Shown here piece by piece: positions 49,715 through 61,400 of a stretch of DNA of 64,000 nt. The notes below the pieces were generated by a model, which saw only the letters and a list, made by a program, of their open reading frames with translations, was not told the DNA's origin and did no database searches. This DNA is from Litoditis marina. Lineage: Eukaryota > Nematoda > Chromadorea > Rhabditida > Rhabditidae. The DNA is taken from the NCBI GenBank assembly GCA_964036275.1, contig OZ038438.1, forward strand, positions 5,400,978-5,464,977. Reading direction: 5' to 3'. Both the position numbers and the translations under genes were made by a program. How positions within the stretch are numbered: position 1 is the stretch's first letter; each line of letters opens with the position of its first letter.

Positions 49715-49888
49715 ATGGTTTCTCGCTCGACTTTGCAAACATTGATTTTGGGAAGCAGTCTTATGGCAGCTATTGCTTGCAACTACATTTACGAAAGCTG
49801 GGAGAAGAATAAAACTCCTCCTGATATTCCTATTCAATCGTGGGAGAAATACGTCAAAGAACAAAAAGAAGCGGGCAGAGAAGTTTAA
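49715..49888 (+). CDS. 57-residue single-pass protein, possibly a cytochrome oxidase assembly factor
   Basis: This is a single-exon open frame: MVSRSTLQTLILGSSLMAAI, a hydrophobic span continuing to IACNYIY, then a charged tail ending KEQKEAGREV. A strong acceptor (TTTTCCAG, 49699-49706) lies 8 bases before the ATG, which supports a real, trans-spliced gene. Size and layout (57 residues, one N-terminal span, charged C-terminus) resemble COX14-type inner-membrane factors, but sequence similarity is weak and I do not claim identity. Its neighbours are a probable mitochondrial protein upstream and COX19 downstream. Confidence 0.6.
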   Translation: MVSRSTLQTLILGSSLMAAIACNYIYESWEKNKTPPDIPIQSWEKYVKEQKEAGREV

Positions 49889-50684
49889 TTAGTTTGGATT
49901 TAATTGTTGTCTACTGTGTGTCCGCTTTTCAACTGATTTTTCTTTTATCGAAGTCTCTCTGTTCAAAATCATACGTTTTTTTTGTTACTTTTTCTCAGTT
50001 GAACTTGCTTTCCATGTTATCAGTAGTCCTGGCTTTGTCGCACTTTGTGCACTTAAATAGTTGCATGTTGTTGCTTTTTAGCTGACTCAGACTATTGAAA
50101 GGGGTATAAATGGCGCCCGGGAGCATGGAATAGTAGAGAAATCATATCATAGAGTATATAGGTAAAGTACATATTGTTTGAAGAAGACCAGATGAGAGTT
50201 TTTGAATAGTTTATTGAATGTACTTTAACGTCCGCCTCTTAACTTATGCCTTGGATAACAAATCGAATACGTTGCTTACGTTCCTGGATGAGGCGAAAGG
50301 TTTTCATCCAAGATAAATGTTATTTAGCACTACATTATATGCGAACTCTCGCAGGTTTTCTATAAAGTTCCTGTTCTGTTGTCATTAAAGTTTTAGGTAT
50401 ATGTTGTTTAAAGTCATTGTTCTGTTTAAGTATAGGATAGCTAGGATGTTTTTTTAAAATAAATTTTTCTATGTTTTGCTTGTCTATTATATTAAAGTGT
50501 TTGTGCACTATGTTTTACTTGAATGACCAGACAAAGTTTGTTTATCATAATAATATCACCTGCCAACGAAAATCTACTGAGCAAACGTTCATTGATAATC
50601 ACTCTTACCTTATTAAATTAAATTTACTTTGAGAGTGTGGTAGTTACTGTTGAAGTACCTCTTATATCATATATTTTGTTGCAG
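49889..50684. other. Gap between the 57-residue gene and COX19
   Basis: This gap of about 0.8 kb is T-rich, as expected for an untranslated and intercistronic region. I see no open frame with family resemblance. It ends in the TTTTGTTGCAG acceptor that abuts the COX19 ATG. Confidence 0.5.
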
Positions 50685-51213
50685 ATGTCTCAAACTGGTC
50701 CCTTTATTAGGGTTCAAAGTGTATCGGCCCCTTTGAAAGGTTCATTCCCCCTCGATCACGAAGGAACGTGTAAATTGGAAATGTTGAAGTAGGCTTCAGG
50801 TTCATTATTTTTTGTTGTCTCTAGCGTTCTGCGCGATAATTATGTCGGTGGGTGTAGTCGTATAGGGGTTGCACGATTGAACTGGCAATAATGTTAAGTT
50901 TGTGGGCTCTCTTGGGTTTGTAGTTTGATCACTGCCCATTTCGGGAGGAGTATTCGGAAATACTGTATGATGTACTGATAGATTGGTATACATTCAGTTT
51001 TCCATTAAGCAACATCACATTGTAACAGTATGACGTAAATTATTATGATATTTCCCGGGCTCTTTTTGCAGGTACATGTGTTGTTTACACGAAAAGAAAC
51101 AAATGAACAGTGAGTGCCGTGACCTGGCCCAGGAGTATTTCAAATGTCGAATGGATCATGGATTGATGGACAAAGACGAGTGGAATAAGTTGGGCTACAA
51201 TGATGAACGATAG
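50685..51213 (+). CDS. COX19: Cytochrome c oxidase assembly protein COX19
   Basis: COX19 is a twin CX9C protein of the mitochondrial intermembrane space and cytosol, needed for copper handling and complex IV assembly. The two exons are 50685-50788 and 51072-51213, giving 81 residues. The family block GSFPLDHEGTCK is present, followed by both CX9C pairs (CKLEMLKYMCC and CRDLAQEYFKC). It ends DEWNKLGYNDER, matching the family's KLGF-type end. The ATG immediately follows a TTTTGTTGCAG acceptor (0 bases), so the mature message must be trans-spliced or have a 5' intron. It is the last of three tiny plus-strand genes. Confidence 0.93.
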
Positions 51214-52552
51214 TCTTTGTCTCAACCTCGTTACTATATATCTTATTCTGTTATTATAGAAGTGTGTTAATAGAGAATGAAGCTAGTTTTTACTCGCAGC
51301 CCCTCTGTATTCTGTATTTTTGACGAAACTAACAGTGTGTTTTTGTTCGTCATACCCTCATATCTGTGGCATAAGATAACAGTTTTTATTCGTGATAGTA
51401 CCTGGGGGTACCAGGCACCGGAGACTTGCGGTGCACCTTTGGAACGGGAAACTGTTATCCTGAAACCGGCAGATAAGAAGACAATGGTTTTGGAAACAGG
51501 TTGTTCTGTAGATGCGATAGAAAATCTGATCTTTGTGAATATAAGTAGATTAGCTTTTATAGTGCTCTGTTCTCCTGAAATGCACAGGAACGTTGTTTAA
51601 TAGTAATTTGCACTATTAAAATTACCAGCTTCGATTGTGCGGTAAAATTGTAAATATTAATTACAATTAGGTGTGGTATGTTATTTGCAGCCGAGTAAGA
51701 TTTTCATTATTGGACATGATTACGGTAACTTCAGAATGAATGGGAAGCAGTTTTCTTCTGTAACTGTAGATATAAGATGCCCATGGACGGTGACCAAACT
51801 TCAGGTCTAGTTTCAGCTGTCACCATTTCAGAACTTTGGAATCACCTTGCACCATGATCAAACTACATACAAAATGAGTGGGGGAAAACGGCGGCTCTAT
51901 TTTCTCTTCTTCATTTCGTCAAGAATGAATAGACTCAACAGTTCCAAGGAAAACCCAGGCTTTTATAACGTTTCAGCTTGAGATTTTTTGATGCATGGCG
52001 TTATTATTTTAAATTTTAAATTCTGTGTTATTTGGCAACTAAAAATTCTCTGAATATCCAAAGCTCAGAAAAAGTCTCATAATTTCCTCATCTGGAGCCC
52101 AGTTCTTGGTGATACTTAAAACCATATAATCTTTCCCAGGTGGCACTTTTGCTAAGTCGAAGACGTTTGGAGCTGAACTGAACATTTGAGATAAATATGT
52201 TATTTATTGACAGATAAACATTCTATCACAAAAGTGAGAAGACTGGAATGATGCAACATGGAAACTGGTTGAAACCACCGGGAAGAATAGACTAGACACC
52301 ATAACTGAGATACGAGAGAGATTATTCGAATTAGCTGCAACTGAGTGAAATGCTATGACAACTAAGGTTGAGAGAATACCTCATTTACCGGTCATGAAAC
52401 TGAGAAGTTCTACTTCAAAGCCGAATACAATAATGTGTCTTATGTGTGAACACTAATCTGCAAACAGAATGACGAACAAATAAAGGAAGTTGCAGAAATG
52501 ATACGCTTCAAATGAACCAAGACTTTGGAAGAGGTACCTGAACATTGTTTAC
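51214..52552. other. Intergenic region between COX19 and Maf
   Basis: This is the convergent 3' region of COX19 (plus) and the Maf gene (minus). It includes an open frame at 51277-51600 that I do not accept as a gene. Otherwise I see nothing in it. Confidence 0.45.
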
Positions 52553-53963
52553 CTAAATATCCGACTCGCTCAAGAATGTGCTTTTAGAATTGTTGTTGTG
52601 AGTATCGTAATGGGTGGGAGTACAGTTGAGAGAGGTGGAGACGGGACTGTATTGAGGGTGGAAGTAGACATCGGAGGGCGAGAGCACGAGAGACGGCTCG
52701 TAGTACTGCAGACGCGACTGCAGATCTTGCACCATCCCGCGGAGGTAACGGATCTGAACAATATCAGAACAATAATAAACCTCAATATACATTCACTGTT
52801 GTTTTACAACTCTCAAAAACTGTTTCAGCCAACCGGAATTTCAGTGCCACAGTGCTTACACCAAGTTTTACATTTATTAATACCGGACTCGCCATCAATT
52901 TCGCATCATTGTAGGTAGTGCAACTGGACAGTATTTTATTTGAAACACAGCGAACCCATACTCACAACCTAGCGTAATATTATCTGCAACAGTTGTCACA
53001 GTATATGAATGATATCATATAGCCGTAGATGAATGAAACGAGTTTTGTTCAGCTAATGATTTCTTTTGGCAAAAATCGAACATTTGGGTTGGATGAAGAA
53101 TGGGAAATTGGACCTTTCACATGAGAACATTCAAGAACCATCAGAAAGTGAAACTGCACACTTCAGAACTACACGTAGTGAAGAAGAGGACTATATATAC
53201 AGATTCTGAATGAGATGAACGTACGTGATCTCTCAACATGAGGTTGTCGGCCTCGAGTTGAAGCTGATTCTGGATGCGACGTACACGACAATTGAGAGCG
53301 TAGCCGCGGTTCTTCAAAGTGCGTCTCTTCTGCTTCAACATAGAGACCACCTCTCTATTTTGGCCCTCAATTAATCGAACATAAATACATTGCAGTATAC
53401 AGAACTTGTCTAAAAACAATGATAATTAGTCGGAACTATGCTGATTGTAACGCAATGTGGGCACGTTTCCAGCTATCACTGCGGTAGTTTCGCGAGAATA
53501 GTGAAGAGTGAAACGGGCGATTTTGATCTGAATTATTTCTGCGGGAATCAGACAAACGTTTACAAAACAGCGAACAATCATACATCTTTTCGTTCGCATG
53601 TTCCGTGTTTAGCAGGACATCTCCCAAAACTTTTTGACAAGTGTTTTCAATGATTCAGATATAGGTTTCAGATATGCAGATAATTCCATAGAAAGGATTC
53701 TTTTCGTCATGTGATAATGCTAACATGACCACCAGTTTTAGTTTTCGACCACCAGTTTGACCTGAGTTTCTCACCTGTAGTCGCTGATTTAGTTGACGAA
53801 CAGATATCTGAGCCAGCTCCTCGTCTGGAACATCTACTTGAGGCTGACTGTCGGGAACTGCGCTCGAACTACTAGAATGGTCCGAAGACGGGGAAACAGA
53901 GGATGAGGTAGAAAAAGAGCCCGGAGAACTGTTGTACAGGTTGGAAGTCGTCACGTAAGACAT
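52553..53963 (-). CDS. maf: Small Maf-type bZIP transcription factor
   Basis: This is a basic leucine zipper protein of the Maf family, which binds MARE elements as homodimers or with CNC partners such as Nrf/SKN-type factors. The three exons, in transcription order, are 53963-53775, 53365-53225, 52753-52553, giving 176 residues. A serine-rich N-terminus is followed by the Maf extended homology region (DEELAQISVRQLNQRLQ), then the basic region LKQKRRTLKNRGYALNCRVR with the Maf-specific tyrosine in RGYA. The zipper has leucines at 100, 107, 114 and 121. It lacks the long N-terminal activation domain of large Mafs, but its C-terminal tail of about 50 residues is longer than in vertebrate small Mafs. 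The start lies one base after CTTTCAG. Confidence 0.93.
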
Positions 53964-55401
53964 TCTGAAAGCTGAGGGGTAAATTGGGCAATAATTCCCA
54001 CGAGAGTCAATGGAAACATGGAATAGTGGAGATACGTCAATGTTCACGTGCTACAACTAATCGTAGTAGATGGGTGAGAAAGAAAACGCATCCATGTGTT
54101 ATAACCCTAGTAAAAGACCAAGTACTATAACACCCGATGGCCAACAACTGACATGAAATGACTGAAGTTCACCTGAGTTGTTAAAGAGGAGTGGCCTGCG
54201 TGAACTGAAGCGGCTGAACTCCTCTACTTCGCAGTAACTGGAATTGTAGTGATTGTTTAGGGTTCAGGGGGCGGTCCGCCTCTCGTCTGATAACATTTCA
54301 TGGAAAGAAAGCGCGTTCAGCTTGGAACCAGAGTAAACAAGATAACGAGTGAGGTGCCACCGAAAGGCTGCACTCGTTGCGCCAAATTGGTGCGCGTACT
54401 CGTATCTACTCTGTTTCTGTGCAGAACCACACGGGTTAGTGGAAGGTACAGAGGTGGGTTAAGCGGCATACTCCGTTTCACCCAACTGTGCTCACTTACA
54501 GTACACGGTCAAACGTTCTATTGGCAGTTCCCCAATCAACCCATGTACTATACTGAAAGGAACGGATAGTTCGCAATGACTGAACAAAATCCGTAATATT
54601 CCGAGGACTTTAGAATAGCAAAAACTGTTAGTAAATTCCAATGCGTACTGTAGGTGGTCACCATCGGGTGATACGAACTATAACAAAACAGCATGACACG
54701 CGCAAGCGGGCGCTCGCAAGAAACATAGGAAAGCGTTTCACACAACAAGTCTGCAACCACTTGAGAAAAAAACGTACTTTCTAGAAAGTATAACACGAAA
54801 ATAGTTAGAACGTCATATGCTAGGTTTAAACGAAGTTCAATATTTACTTCTCAAACTAGTGGTCATTTCACAGCATACTGGGCTGTTTCCCTTGCGAAAG
54901 TTATTTTGTTTCTCAACTAATCACTATTTACGTAATCTACACTCCTGCAGCGTAACATAGTTTTTAATGACACTCGTAGGCAACTAAATATACAACATGA
55001 AGCAGCTATTTTTCAGAGGATTAAGTCTTTTCAAGTGAATACTTGATCTACTTCTAGTATACAGACTTGCTGTGATTGACAAGAAAACAACACTCGATAG
55101 CTGGTTAATAATGGTTACGGAGGGAGGGTTTTCACAGGTCGCTGTGAGCCTGAAACGGATGGATTAGATTCACGCTGAGTTCGGAACACGGCCGATCGAT
55201 AATCACAGCAAATCGCAGAATTTTAAAATTGTTTTCCCTAAACGGAATACCTCTATCCGAAAAATTCTCATTTTCAAAGGACCGGAACAGTATTCAGAAA
55301 TGCCTAACACTACTGTATACACACCTTCAACAAAAACGGGTAAGGTGATGAGGATGAGGGAGGTGTTATAACAATAAAGTGTGGATGATCTTCTATCTTT
55401 G
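53964..55401. other. Region between the glutamate receptor and Maf
   Basis: This ~1.4 kb on the 5' side of Maf should contain its promoter and the receptor's 3' untranslated region. Open frames here are short and unlike any family. I see no repeat or RNA gene. Confidence 0.45.
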
Positions 55402-58400
55402 TCAGAACTTTCAGGCAAGTGAAAGCCGTGAGAAAATCAGTAAGAAAATCGCGACTGATTTAGATTCATTGTACAGTTCGAATGTGGATCGAATGAATAT
55501 CAACAGACAAAAAAACAAACAAGTGTATGCGTACCTGTTCAAAACCGTCCTCCGGTTGTGCGGGTTGCTGCGGGGCGGGACGGGGGTTGCCGGCCACCGT
55601 GGATAGCACATTCCGCACGGAGTTCAACGAATCTACCAGCATGGCACCCACCTCATCCTCTGACTCTTCCAGTAGCAAATTGGCCGAAGAGGCGTTGATC
55701 TTCTCGTCCTGGAACCAACAAATGAACAGACGAACAAATAAAAAAACAAACAATCGATGCGTGAGACCACATTATTCCCAATCAACTCTTCCTAGTATCT
55801 GAAACTCCCCCCGATTGTAAAAAATGCTCGAGATTTGTGATATGCATCTGAATACGTAAGCTGAACAATCTCGGCACCTCGATCCCCCGGACATCTCGCT
55901 TCGCACACTATTCTGCGACACATATAACTCGGCTGGCAGGACAGAGAAATATAGTATGTTGTGGGCTTATGGGAGAAACGTGTTTAGAGCTGGCACTTGG
56001 GATGTTCCCGAATACGGCTTCTGGGGAAACGAGTTTCGGAGAGAGAGCAAATAAGATACCTGGTATCGCCTACAGGCTTCCACCAACTGAGCGACATCTT
56101 CGTCGAGTACTCCCGTTTTCTTCCGCCCGGCTATGGAGAAGGTCCGGTTGAACTTACTGGCCCCTGCAGATGAACGAACAGTAAAAACAGAACAGCGTAT
56201 CTTACACGCCGTTGAGCAGTCACAGTACGACGAATTAGCAGCTTTCAAAAAAACTTTTTCACAATTTTATTTTAGGGTCTCACCTTACCGTTTTTACCAG
56301 TAAAAAACTGTGTCAACTGAAGTCAATGTTGCACTTACGTCTACCGAATTCGGTGAATGGCCAGACGTTGTGCGTACTCTCCTACTATACGACTTTATGA
56401 CATTTCTATTTCACCTTGGCGATGAATGCCAGACATAATGTTTTTGAAAGCAGCACATAGCAGATAGTGCGGTGCCTAGTACAACTCTCGTTTTTCGATC
56501 ATAAGTATACTATGAAGTCTGCGAATAGGTGAAACAACGTCTATTCGAGTTCGTATGCGGGAATATTACGCCCAGTTTCGATCCAGAGTATTTGTCTCAG
56601 GAATCGTATTCCAATCAGATACAAAAATGAGCGAATAGTACGTGATCGAAAAGACGCAGGTCGGGTATGTCCCATTGGGATATTCCTGCATACGGCATTT
56701 GAATGTCTGCGAGGTACCTTCAGTTTGTGTCGCTATCTCCGAATGTGTTTTTCCAGAAGGCACATGTACCGATGCGGTCCTGGTGATACCAGCACAACTG
56801 GAAGATTTACTCGAGGACGCTCTAAAAATCACAGTTCGGTCTTCTAAAAAATGGTGAGCGATAGATAGACTTTCCGAAAATAAAACCTATTCATAATGTC
56901 GCGCCAGTAGGAGGGAAGGAGCTCAGCGTAAATAGTAGTATAGTTCGTTTCACCCATCAATAACCCTCTACAGTAATATGCTCAATGATCTGGGTCAAAG
57001 TTTGCTATGACATGGTTTGTGGAATTACTCTGAAATTCGGCCTCGTCTAGGCTAATTTTATTACTACAACCTTCGGAAATTTCATAACCGAAAATTGAAA
57101 TATTCATCAGAAAACCGCCTCTTGGACATTAGATCATTAGACGGCGTACTGTAAGAGGTTATTGACTGGTGAAACAGAGTATAACTTTCAAAGCTATTTG
57201 GATTATTGAAACATGAGCTGCAATTAAACTGTACTGGCTCAAACAAAACTAGTGAACGACAGTAAAGCGCGATATTTTTGCGTATTTTGTTGATGGTGTA
57301 TCTTTGAACCCGATTGACCAAGAAGGCATATCATATATATTCTGTCAGAATCATAAGATGTTTTTGAGTGTCTCAGGGTCATAGGGAAGACCGTGTTAAC
57401 TTCTCCCGAGTCTGGGGATATTTAGGAAGACGTATGATCTATAAGTAGAGATGAAGCTCACTGGTTTCTGAAATGGAGTGACATCCGAGTGTTCACAGTT
57501 TCGTTGATGTCCATCCCAACTGACCTCACTGACCCCGATTGCATGGAGGTTCGCGTCGTCTTCGAAGAGAGGTGCTGCTTGTTGCTGTCATAGGCGCCTT
57601 GCGAGTTGCCAAAGTGACACCTAGAAAACGGTACATTCGTCTGCTCCCTTGCCTTCCGATATGTTTCGCTACAGTGTGCAGTCAGATAACGACTGTCTGT
57701 AGAGCAGGGGCGCTACAGAAAATCTTTCCGTAATTTATATTCGTCTATATTCGACTCCGTGTTGTAATAGGGATGAAATGGCGAGCACGAGAGACTCCGA
57801 GTTGCAGCATCGACCCCTTATTGTTTGGCTCAAGAGTGAGAAAGCGTGGAAAAAAACCATATTGTATGAAGTTGACTGACCGTATCAATTTGGTGGTAGT
57901 ATATGATGCTCTGACATTCTTTTCGGGATGCAGGACAATAATGTACAACTTGGGAAAGAACAGCAATATTAAGGCAATAGAGGCGGAGAGAGAGAATGAG
58001 AATGACATTGTGAGGGCCTTGTTCACAGTTCCCATATGAAGAACGATGAAAGCTATCCATACCACAAGTGTACAGTACCTGAAAGATATGATCATGAAAT
58101 TTACACATATTTTAATTTATTGTCCATATACCTATGTGCTCCTTGATAATTGTAGTTTGTTCATTGTAGTGGTAAACTCTTTTAAGAAAGGGTGGAACTG
58201 GTAACAAGCAATTTATTGTTTGCAGCTCTGTTCTCGTCAGTTTTTCACATCGCAACTAACTAGCAACAGCAGTAGACGGACAGTTTTGAACAGCCTACTG
58301 TGCAATGAGGAATCACAACTCACATGGTGAATCCAATAAACTTGGCCTCATTAAAATTTTCCGGCAAATTCCGTGTTTTGACAGCATATAAGGTACATAG

Positions 58401-61400
58401 TGATATGAGAAACAGATTCCAAAGAAAAGGCCAAAGAAAGGCACCCGACGACGTTGTACAAACCAACACCATTCTGAATAAGGTATCAAATAACTAGTAT
58501 ACTCAATGAACAGAGCACACTAAACAATGAAAAAGTGAAATTCAACCACTACGGTTATGGAAATATAAACTGGGCTTCGTTCATTAGAACATCTGTGAAC
58601 CGTGGCTGTGAAACTATGAGGGTACACTATATTTCTGAAGTTTCTAGCTGTATCACGAAACATCCAGTTTTTGGGATTGACAATAAAAAAGGAAAGAGCG
58701 ACAGATACACTTTGATCAGCACATGAGGTACTTACCTGGAGGGAAGAAAATGTTTTTCGAAACCAGCGGAAGGCCATTCCTGCATTACTCCCACGGCTAC
58801 GATCATACATTGAATACCAACTAGTATCCATGTGATGACCACCTGAACAGCAGATTCCTCTGAAGCGCGGTCCAACAAATTAATTTGTGATAAAAACGAC
58901 CTGGTGTGTGTTCTTGCATGTCCCGAAAACACGTACACGGTTTAGGACGTTGTGTGCACTTTTGGAATTCCGATTCGATAGAGATATATAGTTTCTTTCA
59001 TTCCTATTGAGACTCCTACAGTAGGATTTCGTAACTTCCAAGTCGTTTTCCTCACGTAGTTGTGATAGAAAAGGTAGAGGAGTTTTGAACACCATTCTCG
59101 TCCTCATTTACAATGAACGTACGAGAGAATTTCCGATGAACAAAATTTTCAGCTTCACAACAGCCCCCGAGAAGTTTGTAAAGTTACTGTAGGAGTCTCA
59201 GTAGGAATGGTGTGAACTATACTAAAAGTTCTACATAGATATCCAACCACACCCCCTCCCCCTGTTCTTTTTTGTGTACCTGTGAGAAAGTGCTCAGAAA
59301 TCGTGGCTTTTTAGTGAGGATCCTCTTTTTGCTTCCAGCCAGAATTCGTGCGATCCGATTTGTTTTAGTCAGAAGAGCCGAGTAAACGATGGAGAACGCA
59401 ATCGGAGGCACAATCCTGCAAACCATTCGGTTAAATATTCTGTAACCTATACGGTAAAAGTGTTCGTAAAAGTATCACTGTGATACTTCTAACGAAGTAC
59501 TTACCATTGTAATTGTGAGCGAAAACTCATCTGAAACACTTTTTACTGTTTACCAACCAGTTTGTAGAGGGGTAATTATATGCAAATGAACTTAAGAGTT
59601 GAAAGAGAAAAACTCACCGGGTAAGAAAGCAGGACATATCCGATGGTCGAGCAAGTATTGAAAATGTAACCGCGTAGCAAGTTATTATTCCTGCAATTTG
59701 GTTGAAGTGAAGTTGTTGTGAACTGAAGTGTAATGCGATTTTCGCAGGTTCACGGTAGCATTTACAATAGCTGATAAATCGCTCCGAGCGAGCGTCTGTT
59801 TCTAAAATCACCCATTCACTCTTACTCCGGAGTAAACCATTGTATACATATTCTGAGACTGAAAACCGCTACAGAACTTAGAGAAATAACAGTGTGGGAA
59901 TCTAGCGCGGGCAACAACTATATATAGAGGAAGGACTTGTACTTGAAACGCGTCAGTTAAAAAACTGAACAAAAAGAACGCAACACCAAACAACAAAACG
60001 GTTACCAAGCGTTCAAATTCAAATACCCGTCTTGATATTTTCTAATTATATATTTCACACACTAATGTACCAACAAAACGGTGATGATAGACTCCAAAAA
60101 CCCTGGCTACCAAAAAACGATACATTGCCCAGGAATACAACTTTGATTCATGCATTGTGTTAACTCTTCTACAAATATTGTTTCAAAACATTGGGTTTTC
60201 TTTTGCTTTACATTTATTGCTACGTCCATTCAACGCGTAAAAGTCTTTTCTTTTTTTCTCTGCCGCATTGGATGCTCTCTGTGCGCGCGCACAATTGTGA
60301 AACCCGTACTAGATACGGAGCACCAGGGGAAGACCCAGCAGTGTCTTTCTCCGGCGACAGTGAAATTACAATCGCATCGACATTTATATCTAACTTCCCC
60401 AAGAAAACAGCCTTTACGTGGCGGGGGAGATAAGTAGCTTAGAAAGGTGAAACTAGTGTTTTCCTTTTTTGACAAGGGACCGACCGTCCCAAAAAGATCT
60501 GCGCTTATTGAGATAGATCTTCGTTGTAGTTTGACCTGGTGCGCGCTCTTTACTTTATTCGTTTTGCCAATAACCGTGGGACAGAGCTGCGTACGCCGAA
60601 CAGGCTTGCTTTGCAAAAACGAACCGATAGTCATACCTGAGAGAATGATATAACTTAGTTCCCTAGTTGTGCTCTTGACCACAGGAGTACCGTTGTGCTT
60701 GAGAAAAACAGCGATCGTCAGGAAAGTGGTTAGTATTCCGGATGATGCGAGAATCAGGGCAAGAACTGAACCGAATGACGACCAGGAGAGCGTCTCGTGG
60801 CGTAGTGGAAGACAACCTCAAAATAAGGATTAGTTCTTTATCCAACCAGCTTTCTGGTAATCCAACTGTTTTCTGAGTTAGCAAAATAAGCAGGTTACTG
60901 ATTAGGATTGCCCAAACTAATCCACTCTCTCTCTTATCAACAAAGTATACTGCTAGTCGGATGCATATTCAGGTGGGAGAAGAACATGGAAACTCAGAGG
61001 GATCAAACTTAAAATAGAAGAACAAAGTGACAAAAGAGCATCGGCTTGCTTGAGATAACCTAAACGAATGAATGCAATATTTCTGACGTTTTCGGGATAT
61101 CCGATTCGAAATTTTTTGATAAGCGTATATCGAACCGCAGAACCGTTTATTTAAAGCATCTCAAAGAGGGATACTGTCATAGGAAAAGAAGAAAGAATTG
61201 AATAGTTGCAAAATTCTCACTAGATCTGTTCTCGTCCGGCCAATGCCCGATGCTACAGTTCTGACACAAGTTGGTGGTGTAGTTGACTATCTGGTGACTC
61301 ATGCACGTCTCGCATATCCAACAACAAGCTATCGTCTCACGTTGCTGCAAGGAAAACTCATAAAACACATTATTGACACAAACTTATTGAAATATTTGTT

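Noticed and set aside
51277..51600. 107-codon plus-strand open frame just after COX19
   Set aside because: It has no acceptor near its ATG, no recognisable domain and no exon-like base composition. It could be real, but nothing supports it beyond length.
54300..54569. 89-codon plus-strand open frame upstream of Maf
   Set aside because: Basic, unrelated peptide with no splice acceptor or neighbour support; probably chance.
60230..60682. 150-codon minus-strand open frame
   Set aside because: Its start is simply the end of the receptor exon 60816-60637 (the RELSYIILSG stretch) reading on into the intron; the downstream part has no family resemblance.
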